Of a DNA stretch of 64,000 nucleotides, positions 41,981 to 48,691 are shown in pieces. Position 1 is the first letter of the stretch. Each line of letters begins with the position of its first letter. The notes beneath the pieces are model-generated. The model searched no databases. It had not been told where the DNA came from and was given only the letters and a program-made list of their open reading frames with translations. Source of the stretch: a virus; IMG/VR virus record IMGVR_UViG_3300030503_000566, positions 1 to 64,000 of that record; one strand, given 5' to 3'. Made by a program: the position numbers and the translations under genes.

Positions 41981-42178
41981 TTACACACTCCCACTTCTAC
42001 TCCAACTCCCACTCCAACCCCAACTCCCACTCCCACTCCCACTTCTACTCCAACTCCCACTTCTACTCCCACTTCTACTCCCACTTCTACTTCTACTCCA
42101 ACTCCCACTCCCACTCCCACTCCCACTCCCACTCCCACTTCTACTCCTGTATAATTTATTCTGATGTGAGGTAATCAT
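41981..42178 (-). CDS. Ser-Arg/Ser-Gly repeat protein, 65 aa
   Basis: 65 residues, of which about 50 are an (R/G)S repeat (SRSGSGSGSGSGSGSWSRS). It is encoded by a hexanucleotide tandem array (CCCACT/TCTACT/CCAACT on the plus strand). The ATGA overlap with 42175 argues that it is translated. The repeat could be unstable, giving strain-to-strain length changes. Alternative: non-coding repeat array. Confidence 0.55.
   Translation of the reverse strand: MITSHQNKLYRSRSGSGSGSGSGSGSWSRSRSGSRSGSRSGSWSRSGSGSGSWGWSGSWSRSGSV
41989..42147 (+). repeat. Hexanucleotide tandem repeat array
   Basis: About 26 six-base units of CCCACT with TCTACT and CCAACT variants, in phase with the frame of the leftward gene 41981-42178. 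The plus strand reads almost without A or G runs (pyrimidine-rich), so strong strand asymmetry is expected. Confidence 0.85.
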
Positions 42179-42453
42179 AAAGTTGATTTAAAAGATTCAC
42201 CGAAAGATTCAATTGCTGAATTTTGTATATACCATTCAGAGGCAAGTTTTTGAGCATCTTTAAATTTACTATCACTAAAAGCTCCTGTTTCAAAGACTTG
42301 ATATACATCCTTTAATTTAATACAACTTTCATTTACTCCTACTAATTCACCATAGTAAAAGTAATTAAAGCAAAAAATAAGAACTTTCTTACCTAATAGT
42401 GCAAATAAACCCTCTATAGGGACATCGATAACTTGTGTTGGTAACATTTTCAT
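42175..42453 (-). CDS. Unknown protein, 92 aa
   Basis: 92 residues. LFALLGKKVLIFCFNYFYYGELVG looks like a KOW- or beta-barrel-like core, and the C-terminal half is helical. The start may be Met1 or Met3. Function unknown. Confidence 0.65.
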   Translation of the reverse strand: MKMLPTQVIDVPIEGLFALLGKKVLIFCFNYFYYGELVGVNESCIKLKDVYQVFETGAFSDSKFKDAQKLASEWYIQNSAIESFGESFKSTL

Positions 42454-42478
42454 TTTATTTGATTTAAGTGTTTATAAA

Positions 42479-42730
42479 TTATTTAATACCTGCGTGTTGT
42501 TTTATATAATCAAGATTGTTATTGATGGATATGATCTCTTCTGGTAATAAGGGGAAGCCCATTCTATATCTGCATTTAAATTCTCCCTCCTTAAAGTCAA
42601 ATAGATGACGAGGGCTAGTGTTCTTATAAGTATTGCGATATAACCTACTCATCGCAGAGTAGGCATCAGAATCTAAAAGTGATTCCATGTATAAAGGTGG
42701 TCCCTCTTCAATTCTCTTTTCCATCTTCAT
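42479..42730 (-). CDS. Small protein, 83 aa
   Basis: 83 residues, charged, with MGFPLLPEEIISINNNLDYI near the end. It overlaps the upstream 59-aa gene by 23 nt. Function unknown. Confidence 0.65.
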   Translation of the reverse strand: MKMEKRIEEGPPLYMESLLDSDAYSAMSRLYRNTYKNTSPRHLFDFKEGEFKCRYRMGFPLLPEEIISINNNLDYIKQHAGIK

Positions 42731-42887
42731 GTTGGTTTATATATTCAAGGGTGGTATTATAGGCAGTTTTTTGGCTCCCTTTTCTTATAAGCTTATGGAG
42801 ATCTTTAGGCTCCTCAAGCATTAGCTGATTCCACTCCTCTTGGAGCTTATTAATCCTCATTTTTAACCAAGATTTAATCTCTTCCAT
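42708..42887 (-). CDS. Small helical protein, 59 aa
   Basis: 59 residues, all-helical and basic (EEIKSWLKMRINKLQEEWNQ). Open from ATG 42887 to TGA 42708-42710; it overlaps both neighbours. Function unknown. Confidence 0.6.
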   Translation of the reverse strand: MEEIKSWLKMRINKLQEEWNQLMLEEPKDLHKLIRKGSQKTAYNTTLEYINQHEDGKEN

Positions 42888-42966
42888 TATTGTGTGTATT
42901 CGGTTGTATTATTACTGCTAGGATTATAAATACTAACAGTAGAATGAATGCCATAGTAAATAACAT
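42874..42966 (-). CDS. Membrane micropeptide, 30 aa
   Basis: 30 residues with a transmembrane helix (MAFILLLVFIILAVII) and a short polar tail. It overlaps the helical gene's start by 14 nt. Function unknown. Confidence 0.55.
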   Translation of the reverse strand: MLFTMAFILLLVFIILAVIIQPNTHNNGRD

Positions 42967-42978
42967 AAAATGGTGTAT

Positions 42979-43431
42979 TTAATAGTTTTTTAGCAAGAAT
43001 TCCTCCTGCAATTCATGTTTAAACTCATAGTGAAACCTCTCTTTCTCCTCTTTAATAGCATCTTTGACTGACCATCCAAGAGCTACTCTAGCCAATACAG
43101 AGAATGTAGAAGTTCTACCATGCCCATGAGTACAGTGTATAAGAGCAGGTTCTCTAAGCTTTGTTACATCTGCAATGAACCTGTTAGCCTGTATCACAGT
43201 AGGAATTTCATGATCCTTGACTCTGAACTGTTTTATCTTTATCCCTATACCTTTTACTGATCTTATATCAATATTCTCAGGTCTAAGATCAAATATTACC
43301 TTGATTCCCAATACGTTATGTAACCACTTATATTCATACCTATAGAGAGGTTGAGCACTACGGTATATATTTCTCCCCTCATCTAGTATACCAAAATTCC
43401 TAAGGGGAACTAGTCCAAACTCCTTTTTCAT
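42979..43431 (-). CDS. Dual-specificity / tyrosine phosphatase
   Basis: 150 residues. The catalytic loop HCTHGHGRTST (C100 with R106) is the HCxxGxxR signature, with a general-acid region VKDHEIP near residue 73 and the N-terminal IYRSAQP typical of DSPs acting on Tyr(P), lipids or RNA 5' ends. In phages it may remove 5'-phosphates of RNA or dephosphorylate host proteins. It is the gene just downstream of tRNA-Ile. Confidence 0.8.
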   Translation of the reverse strand: MKKEFGLVPLRNFGILDEGRNIYRSAQPLYRYEYKWLHNVLGIKVIFDLRPENIDIRSVKGIGIKIKQFRVKDHEIPTVIQANRFIADVTKLREPALIHCTHGHGRTSTFSVLARVALGWSVKDAIKEEKERFHYEFKHELQEEFLLKNY

Positions 43432-43453
43432 TAGTTTAAATTTAAGAATTAAG

Positions 43454-43527
43454 TAGGCTCATCAAGACTTGAACTTGAAACCCCCAAGGTATAAGCTTGG
43501 TGCTCTAACCAATTGAGCTATAAGCCC
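43454..43527 (-). tRNA. tRNA-Ile (anticodon UAU)
   Basis: A full cloverleaf on the minus strand: acceptor GGGCTTA/TGAGCCT (two wobbles), D-stem GCTC/GAGC with GG in the loop, anticodon stem CCAAG/CTTGG with loop CTTATAC (anticodon TAT) and T-stem TCAAG/CTTGA with loop TTCAAGT. The discriminator is A; CCA is not encoded. It reads AUA, a codon the phage uses often but many hosts read inefficiently. Confidence 0.9.
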
Positions 43528-43530
43528 ATA

Positions 43531-43773
43531 AAAATACAACCTACAATTAGCTCGGTTGTCTTATGGCTTATTACTGAGCATGTCCCTCCTCAGTTTATCT
43601 GGCTAATCAGATATTTGCAGCTACCTATATATTGCTGTTTTGCCATAGGCCCAAACCCCTATGATCCTGAACTTTCGCCCTTACAGCAGCTTTTTTCCTT
43701 GTACTTCGGTATACAGGCATATTAAAAATCAAGGCTAGATCTTATTGGAACCCTGCAAATAGTACTCCAATGA
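43531..43773. ncRNA. Candidate structured non-coding RNA next to tRNA-Ile
   Basis: No gene fits here, yet hairpins follow each other: ACAACC/GGTTGT (43536-43559), ACTGAG/CTCAGT (43573-43594), TATCTG/CAGATA (43596-43613), TGCTGT/ACAGCA (43633-43688) enclosing CATAGG/CCTATG, a C(TTCG)G-capped stem (43697-43717) and ATTGGA/TCCAAT (43744-43771). ATTTGCAG (43613-43620) also matches CTGCAAAT (43753-43760), a possible long-range or loop contact. The TTCG cap and a T-run at 43691-43696 favour the plus strand; the local genes point the other way. Family unknown. Confidence 0.55.
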
Positions 43774-43775
43774 GT

Positions 43776-43874
43776 TTATTTATGAAGAAACAACATTACA
43801 ATCATGAGCTTACTATGATGAGGTCTTGCCTCAATAAACTTCATTGCTATAGCATCTAAGTCTATCTTATCCAT
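43776..43874 (-). CDS. Micropeptide, 32 aa
   Basis: 32 residues, N-terminal acidic helix (MDKIDLDAIAMKFIEA) and a hydrophobic end. It lies just upstream (in the leftward unit) of the structured region. Function unknown. Confidence 0.5.
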   Translation of the reverse strand: MDKIDLDAIAMKFIEARPHHSKLMIVMLFLHK

Positions 43875-43891
43875 AGTAATAAATTTAAAAG

Positions 43892-44299
43892 TTAAAGTCT
43901 TTTATCAGTATGAAACTGTTGAATTTGCTGACCCTGATTTACCCAGCTTCCCGGCCCCATATCATCAGGACGATAATAGACTGTATGACAACTCTCACAT
44001 TGCTTTTTCTCCTTGTTCAGAGTACTGATATCATGCAGTCGACCACCATCTTCAGGACATTCATTATTGCATATCTTTTCGTAGTTGTTCATAGATAACT
44101 TGTTTAAACGTTCTGTTTTTGCTGTATCCAGTTTAAGCATAATAACATCTTGATCAGTGGAAATCATAGATAATTGATTTAAAGAATTAAATAAAGCTAG
44201 TTCTTTGTGTTTTACTCTTAGGGTAGCTGTACCTCTCACCACTGGAAAACTAGCAAGCCGCTGCTTCTTTAGTAAGTTAATGATACCCAAGTTATACAA
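43892..44299 (-). CDS. Unknown protein with a C-terminal zinc-ribbon-like motif
   Basis: 135 residues. The first 80 are helical and basic. The second part has NNECPEDGG and CESCHTVYYRPDD, with Cys/His spacing like a zinc ribbon. It may bind nucleic acid. The 96-nt gap upstream holds hairpins but no gene. Confidence 0.6.
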   Translation of the reverse strand: MYNLGIINLLKKQRLASFPVVRGTATLRVKHKELALFNSLNQLSMISTDQDVIMLKLDTAKTERLNKLSMNNYEKICNNECPEDGGRLHDISTLNKEKKQCESCHTVYYRPDDMGPGSWVNQGQQIQQFHTDKRL

Positions 44300-44395
44300 G
44301 GTTCATAACCCCTTGAATCAGTATACGTCTATACTGCTTGTACATGGTCTAATCCATACGCTACTCCTTTGAGATATAACTTAAGTATCAAAGAG
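44300..44395. other. Non-coding gap with two hairpins
   Basis: CAGTATA-CGTC-TATACTG (44319-44336) is a perfect 7-bp stem, and CTTTGA...TCAAAG frames a second stem near 44367-44394. No T-run is present, so they are not simple terminators. They may be part of a leader or a processing site. Confidence 0.5.
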
Positions 44396-44800
44396 TTATG
44401 CAAACTGTAATTCCTCAATAGCTGGTAATGAGGATATTAATTCTTCCGCTGTAATAGGGGGATCGCTAATCTCAACCGATAATCTTCTTTGATAGAAAGA
44501 CACCAAGCTTCTAATATCCATCAATGCAGCTAATACTCTTTGTTTAGGAGTTTCTTGGTTATAGGAATTAGATAACCCATCATTTATACTAGTAACCTCT
44601 GATTCAAGGTATGTCCTTATTATTCTTTGGAGTGCAACTGCCTCTTTAGTAACTTCTAAAAGACCAGTACGGCTGGATCCACTCCCACAATGCCCCAATG
44701 CACAGAATGCTGTTCTCTCTGTATTGTTATAGTTACCCTCGTACCAATTTTCCTCAGGTATTGCCTGAAACTTTGCGATAAAATAATCGACTGTGTACAT
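44396..44800 (-). CDS. Paralogue of 46658-46972, 134 aa
   Basis: 134 residues from the ATG at 44800 (MYTVDYFIAKFQAIPEENW). Shared with the gene at 46658: AFCALGHCG, an EA-AL segment, ND-L-N-SY and ETPKQRVLAALMDI. The CxxxGHCG Cys/His spacing may bind metal. A longer start to 44842 includes a hydrophobic leader that overlaps the next gene. Function unknown. Confidence 0.7.
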   Translation of the reverse strand: MYTVDYFIAKFQAIPEENWYEGNYNNTERTAFCALGHCGSGSSRTGLLEVTKEAVALQRIIRTYLESEVTSINDGLSNSYNQETPKQRVLAALMDIRSLVSFYQRRLSVEISDPPITAEELISSLPAIEELQFA

Positions 44801-44811
44801 AATAAATGTTT

Positions 44812-44979
44812 TTAATGTGATAAATAATATAAACATGACCATAGGAGTATCGCAATAAAGAAGGTTATCACATTAAGATTGTTTTTTTTAACCCCTCCTT
44901 CGAGAGAATCTTCGATAAAGCTAATAAGATATAGCCATGTAAAAACTAGAGCAAATGCAAAAACGAATGTAGGTAACAT
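44812..44979 (-). CDS. Membrane protein, 55 aa
   Basis: 55 residues from the ATG at 44979, which lies after the stop of the gene upstream (44991). Two transmembrane segments (VFAFALVFTWLYLISF and VITFFIAILLWSCLYYL). Function unknown. Confidence 0.6.
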   Translation of the reverse strand: MLPTFVFAFALVFTWLYLISFIEDSLEGGVKKNNLNVITFFIAILLWSCLYYLSH

Positions 44980-44990
44980 AAATATGATTT

Positions 44991-45296
44991 TTATAATATG
45001 AAAGTAAAGCCCCAAAGGACTAATAGGGTAATCCATGGTCCAATTAATGCCCCTGCCAATTCATACCAGACCTCTCCTTTTTTCTGTTGCTCGTTCTTCA
45101 TGCGGAGAGGCCTAAATATTCCCACAATTAGCATTACAGCAACTGAACCATAAAAGGAAAGATTGAAATGGAGACCTATAATAGGAAAGTACCATAAACA
45201 GGCTTTGTAAAGCACAAAACCCTGTATAAATGCTCCCAATATTATAAGAATGGGAATGAGAAATATTCCTCCTACCACTGCAAGAAATGATTTCAT
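44991..45296 (-). CDS. Membrane protein, 101 aa
   Basis: 101 residues with about three transmembrane helices (GIFLIPILIILGAFIQGFVL, then two more). Possibly a holin-like or envelope protein, but it lies in the early small-gene block, so a host-membrane modifier is as likely. Not proven. Confidence 0.6.
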   Translation of the reverse strand: MKSFLAVVGGIFLIPILIILGAFIQGFVLYKACLWYFPIIGLHFNLSFYGSVAVMLIVGIFRPLRMKNEQQKKGEVWYELAGALIGPWITLLVLWGFTFIL

Positions 45297-45319
45297 AAAT
45301 AGAGTTTTTAAATTGTTGA

Positions 45320-45496
45320 TTAATTATCATGTTCCTCATCATAATCAGGATCATCCAAAGGGTCAATGGTATTAGCCCCCCTTATGTTCTCTGCTGAGAG
45401 ATTATATATTATATCACCCCTTGAGTTCTGTGACAGCAAATACTTCCTTATCTCCTCAATAGTGAATTTGTCTTCAATATCATATGTTTGTGACAT
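45320..45496 (-). CDS. Small acidic protein, 58 aa
   Basis: 58 residues: MSQTYDIEDKFTIEEIRKYL, then an acidic C-terminal tail (DPLDDPDYDEEHDN). Function unknown. Confidence 0.6.
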   Translation of the reverse strand: MSQTYDIEDKFTIEEIRKYLLSQNSRGDIIYNLSAENIRGANTIDPLDDPDYDEEHDN

Positions 45497-45518
45497 AAAT
45501 GATATTTTAAATGGTTAA

Positions 45519-45614
45519 TTATTCCTCAAAGAGCTTTATATCAGCTTCCATGAGTTTATAGAGTGCAATAGCCCATAATAGAGCTACTATACCAAAAGCA
45601 ATATTTCCTAGCAT
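45519..45614 (-). CDS. Membrane micropeptide, 31 aa
   Basis: 31 residues with a transmembrane helix (MLGNIAFGIVALLWAIALY) and a short charged tail. Function unknown. Confidence 0.55.
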   Translation of the reverse strand: MLGNIAFGIVALLWAIALYKLMEADIKLFEE

Positions 45615-45646
45615 AAAATTAGAAGTTTAAGTGGTTATTAAAATGA

Positions 45647-45877
45647 TTAATGATTTGATGGTTTGTAAAAAGGGCACATTTTCTCATCTTTTAAGAATCT
45701 ATCAAGATGGTCTCTAACAGCTATTAATCTCTCTTTTACCTTTAGATAGTCCTCAGAGTGATCAAAATGAGTCCACATTGAGACATCATCTTTACCCCAA
45801 ACATCAAACTCTAATATCAAATTAGGTTGTCCATGCTTAGAGATTAATGCCTCCCTTTGTTTGTTTGAGAATGACAT
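45647..45877 (-). CDS. Unknown protein, 76 aa
   Basis: 76 residues with an alpha/beta pattern (QPNLILEFDVWGKDDVSMW). A degenerate copy of the 17-bp element (45896-45908) lies about 18 nt upstream of its start. Function unknown. Confidence 0.65.
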   Translation of the reverse strand: MSFSNKQREALISKHGQPNLILEFDVWGKDDVSMWTHFDHSEDYLKVKERLIAVRDHLDRFLKDEKMCPFYKPSNH

Positions 45878-45916
45878 GTTTAATGATTTTTGGTGTTAAT
45901 GCTATATAATGTGGTG

Positions 45917-46132
45917 TTAATTAATGCCCCTATAGGTAAGAATGGCCTTAAGTTTGTCAATAAATACCTGCCGTTGTGATATCCCACTTTCAGCAAATAT
46001 TATTTCTTTTTTGTATTGAGGAGGATTTCTCCTATAAACAGCTAAAAGTGCATTTTTCTCATCTATTTCAGCTTGAGTATCAGCTATATCTTGCTGTATC
46101 TCATTAGTGGAAATATGATCGAACTCTTTCAT
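45917..46132 (-). CDS. Coiled-coil small protein, 71 aa
   Basis: 71 residues, all-helical (TNEIQQDIADTQAEIDEKNA), probably a coiled coil. Function unknown. Confidence 0.65.
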   Translation of the reverse strand: MKEFDHISTNEIQQDIADTQAEIDEKNALLAVYRRNPPQYKKEIIFAESGISQRQVFIDKLKAILTYRGIN

Positions 46133-46153
46133 AATAAATTGATTTATAAAGGT

Positions 46154-46366
46154 CTATGATGCACTCCTAATAGTTATAGTTTTACCTAGATTGTTAGTTC
46201 TATTCTTACCTTTCCTCTTCATAGTCTCTTGGACTCTTGAGGTAGTAAGACCTAAAGCTTTGGCACAACCAGTAATAGTCTCAAATACTCCTATAACTCT
46301 CTTAGTTTCAACATCATAGACCTTACATTTTGTCTTATCAAATGCAAATCCCTTAATATTACTCAT
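46154..46366 (-). CDS. NUMOD1-like DNA-binding protein, 70 aa
   Basis: 70 residues. CKVYDVETKRVIGVFETITGC, then AKALGLTTSRVQETMKRK, matches the NUMOD1 helix-turn-helix used as a DNA-recognition module in homing endonucleases. Here it stands alone, so it may be a remnant or a small regulator. It overlaps the next gene by 8 nt. Confidence 0.65.
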   Translation of the reverse strand: MSNIKGFAFDKTKCKVYDVETKRVIGVFETITGCAKALGLTTSRVQETMKRKGKNRTNNLGKTITIRSAS

Positions 46367-46505
46367 TGGTTATACCTCTACTGATCAAAATGGATTTCAG
46401 TTTATGAATTTCTTTTCTTGTATCACCTGCCTTTTTTAATTCAGCACGTTTATCCCGGATATCTTGTAATATCTTTGCTGTAGGCCATTTGCTAAAATCT
46501 TCCAT
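46359..46505 (-). CDS. Small helical protein, 48 aa
   Basis: 48 residues, helical and basic (AKILQDIRDKRAELKKAG). It overlaps the NUMOD1-like gene start by 8 nt. Function unknown. Confidence 0.6.
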   Translation of the reverse strand: MEDFSKWPTAKILQDIRDKRAELKKAGDTRKEIHKLKSILISRGITNE

Positions 46506-46513
46506 AAATAGTT

Positions 46514-46624
46514 TTATTCAGCCCTCTCATAAAGGTCATTCTCCTGATCTATAGTAAGGCTATTGTCTGCTGTAATGACTAATAGCCTTATATAATTTGC
46601 TGGATTGTTGGGAAATGTGTACAT
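46514..46624 (-). CDS. Micropeptide, 36 aa
   Basis: 36 residues (MYTFPNNPANYIRLLVITAD...). The AACTCTAAAT element ends 9 nt upstream of the start. Function unknown. Confidence 0.55.
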   Translation of the reverse strand: MYTFPNNPANYIRLLVITADNSLTIDQENDLYERAE

Positions 46625-46657
46625 AGATGGTTGATTTAGAGTTATTTAATATATTTA

Positions 46658-46972
46658 CTACAATTTGTTTAGTTTGCCTTGCTTTATATCATTAAGGTAG
46701 GCCAATATCCTTAGTTTAGGAGTATCCTGTGTGTACAGTGGACTTAGATTATCATTTACGACATCTATCCTGGGGAAATAATTCACTGTTAAACTGTATA
46801 GAGCAGAAGCTTCTACTGAATCATCTATTTCATTCTTAGCTCCACATTGCCCATAAGCACAATACCTAACTGAAGATCCCTGATCATCCCTACAGATAAA
46901 CTGGTACATACACCACTTATCATCAGGTATATCTTCAAACTTCTTAATATAGTGGTCGATATCGTATTTCAT
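46658..46972 (-). CDS. Paralogue of 44396-44800, 104 aa
   Basis: 104 residues from the ATG at 46972 (MKYDIDHYIKKFEDIPDDKW). Shared with the sister gene: YCAYGQCG, an EA-AL stretch, ND-L-PLY and DTPKLRILAYLNDI. A longer frame to 47023 is not needed. Function unknown. Confidence 0.7.
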   Translation of the reverse strand: MKYDIDHYIKKFEDIPDDKWCMYQFICRDDQGSSVRYCAYGQCGAKNEIDDSVEASALYSLTVNYFPRIDVVNDNLSPLYTQDTPKLRILAYLNDIKQGKLNKL

Positions 46973-46994
46973 AATACATTGATTTTTAACTGGT

Positions 46995-47183
46995 TTATAA
47001 TATTTTAAAATCAATCTCAGCACTTGTAATATAAGAGAAGAGTTTATAATAACCCTCTTCAGTCATACTGTAGGTATAAGCGTTTGAGGTTGCACCCTCC
47101 CATTTAACATAATATTGGTAAATATCATTACCAAATCTTCTATCAATAGGATCTCTTGAGCGAGCTACATATATCTTCTTCAT
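46995..47183 (-). CDS. Small protein, 62 aa
   Basis: 62 residues with a Tyr-rich centre (DIYQYYVKWEGATSNAYTYS). The AACTCTAAAT element lies 8 nt upstream. Function unknown. Confidence 0.6.
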   Translation of the reverse strand: MKKIYVARSRDPIDRRFGNDIYQYYVKWEGATSNAYTYSMTEEGYYKLFSYITSAEIDFKIL

Positions 47184-47199
47184 AGTTAATAATTTAGAG

Positions 47200-47262
47200 T
47201 TAAAATAGAAGTATTAAGACCAGAAGTAGCATGATAAATAGCACGTATAGTATAATCTTCAT
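47200..47262 (-). CDS. Hydrophobic micropeptide, 20 aa
   Basis: 20 residues (MKIILYVLFIMLLLVLILLF), a single membrane helix, like the one at 33582-33644. The AACTCTAAAT element precedes it by 8 nt. Very short, so confidence is limited. Confidence 0.5.
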   Translation of the reverse strand: MKIILYVLFIMLLLVLILLF

Positions 47263-47264
47263 AA

Positions 47265-47363
47265 TCAATGATTTAGAGTTTTGATAAATACCATTTGAAC
47301 ACTTGTCTCGCTATTCTTAATTACTAAGTATAGCTCACCCTGATTTGAGAGTATTAAATACAT
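47265..47363 (-). CDS. Micropeptide, 32 aa
   Basis: 32 residues starting MYLILSNQGELYLVIKNS. The beginning resembles the 37-aa peptide at 47694-47807 (MYLILTKYGE), so they may be paralogues. Function unknown. Confidence 0.5.
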   Translation of the reverse strand: MYLILSNQGELYLVIKNSETSVQMVFIKTLNH

Positions 47364-47396
47364 AGTAATAAGATTTAATGGTTAATAATTAAATGA

Positions 47397-47672
47397 TTAG
47401 AGAGTCATTGTGTTATAGATAGTCTCAAGATTATCAATAACATACTGAGAATCAGCCTCTTGCAATGGTTTCTCTACTCTATTTTTGGTAGTGACAACCG
47501 CTGTATCCTTTATACCCCTCCTCGGATTACTATCTAGCCCAAAAGCAATTGCATTATCCTTATCTATAGTACACCCAATTAGTAAAAGACCATCACTGTA
47601 CTGTATCTTATCAATAATACCAAGGGCTAAGGCTTTATTAAGAAGCCTAACTTGTTGTTCTGAGAGTTTCAT
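47397..47672 (-). CDS. Small protein, 91 aa
   Basis: 91 residues, helix then beta (LLLIGCTIDKDNAIAFGLDS), with a basic middle part. Function unknown. Confidence 0.65.
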   Translation of the reverse strand: MKLSEQQVRLLNKALALGIIDKIQYSDGLLLIGCTIDKDNAIAFGLDSNPRRGIKDTAVVTTKNRVEKPLQEADSQYVIDNLETIYNTMTL

Positions 47673-47693
47673 GTTAATATAAATTAATGATTA

Positions 47694-47807
47694 TCAATTA
47701 AATAAAGAATTGGGTTGCATAAATGTTGACCACTTCATTAAATACTCAAAGAAGCGCCACTCATTATCCTCATTCACCTCACCATATTTGGTTAATATTA
47801 AGTACAT
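47694..47807 (-). CDS. Micropeptide, 37 aa
   Basis: 37 residues (MYLILTKYGEVNEDNEWRFF...), aromatic-rich. Its beginning resembles the 32-aa peptide at 47265. Function unknown. Confidence 0.5.
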   Translation of the reverse strand: MYLILTKYGEVNEDNEWRFFEYLMKWSTFMQPNSLFN

Positions 47808-47889
47808 GATTTACAATTTATGAATTGTTAATTAGTTGAAAATGAGAGTGATATACATTAGATACCACTCTCCAATCCGAACCCTAACC

Positions 47890-48201
47890 TCAACCAATAG
47901 CATTTGGTTCAAATAATATAATAAAAGTCTCAAATCTCCTACCTTCATAATTAAACTGAGCTTTACCATTCACTAGATCAACATCAAATGATTTATACCA
48001 AAGGTCACAATCTTTAGCATGTTTATACTCAGGGCCATATATACACTTAATATAAGAGAGATCATTAAGTCTCATCTTAGTGGTAAGGTTGTATAAATGG
48101 CCAAATATTTCAGGGAATACGGCCAATAACTCATTCCTTTCCTTCATATTCTTGGAATGTTTATACATTCTAACCAAATATGCGATTTGTGCGGTAGTCA
48201 T
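47890..48201 (-). CDS. Unknown protein, 103 aa
   Basis: 103 residues: helical first half (MTTAQIAYLVRMYKHSKN) and a beta-strand second half. AACTCTAAAT begins 2 nt upstream of the ATG. Function unknown. Confidence 0.65.
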   Translation of the reverse strand: MTTAQIAYLVRMYKHSKNMKERNELLAVFPEIFGHLYNLTTKMRLNDLSYIKCIYGPEYKHAKDCDLWYKSFDVDLVNGKAQFNYEGRRFETFIILFEPNAIG

Positions 48202-48248
48202 AATTTAGAGTTTTAATGTTAATAAAATAGTATTAATATAACAATGAG

Positions 48249-48500
48249 CTACTCGATAGCCAAGTAATAGCTGGCGACCAGCTTAACCAGCTTAACCAGC
48301 TTACGCAATACGAGTTTAAGCCTCAGCTTAATCTGGCATGGAGTATTATTTATAGCAAGCGTACACTCTTTATGCTCATTAGTATTCCTATTAGAAGAGA
48401 ACATAATATGACCGGTATTTTGACATGCAACTATACAATTGCACCAGTAAGTCACAATAGGTTTAGCCTCCTCAAAATAGATTTGTTGTAAGTCTTTCAT
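48249..48500 (-). CDS. Cys-containing protein with a 9-nt repeat, 83 aa
   Basis: 83 residues. CNCIVACQNTG near the N-terminus, then a basic LVLRKLVKLVKLV end made by a 9-nt repeat (gcttaacca). AACTCTAAAT lies 8 nt upstream. Function unknown. Confidence 0.6.
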   Translation of the reverse strand: MKDLQQIYFEEAKPIVTYWCNCIVACQNTGHIMFSSNRNTNEHKECTLAINNTPCQIKLRLKLVLRKLVKLVKLVASYYLAIE

Positions 48501-48539
48501 TTTCAGATATTTAGAGTTAAGTCAATGATAATGAATAGT

Positions 48540-48689
48540 TTATAACGAATCTCTATATGAGTATATCATAAGAGCTTCATCATAGGGAAAAAGATAAACA
48601 GCACCCTTAATAGAATCAGCTAGTCTTTTAGCTTCTTCTTTGTTATCAAGAGTAATAAAGTGCTTAAAATCACAGGTAATAGTATACAT
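48540..48689 (-). CDS. Small protein, 49 aa
   Basis: 49 residues with an alpha/beta pattern (MYTITCDFKHFITLDNKEEA). It is the first gene of the leftward small-gene block; both AACTCTAAAT (2 nt) and the 17-bp element (22 nt) precede it. Function unknown. Confidence 0.6.
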   Translation of the reverse strand: MYTITCDFKHFITLDNKEEAKRLADSIKGAVYLFPYDEALMIYSYRDSL

Positions 48690-48691
48690 AG

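Noticed and set aside
41989-42147. CRISPR array
   Set aside because: The only dense repeat array here is a hexanucleotide repeat without spacers. No cas gene is present.
45112-45366. An 84-aa leftward frame overlapping the membrane protein gene
   Set aside because: It lies in another frame over 44991-45296 and 45320-45496, which have better codon use and spacing.
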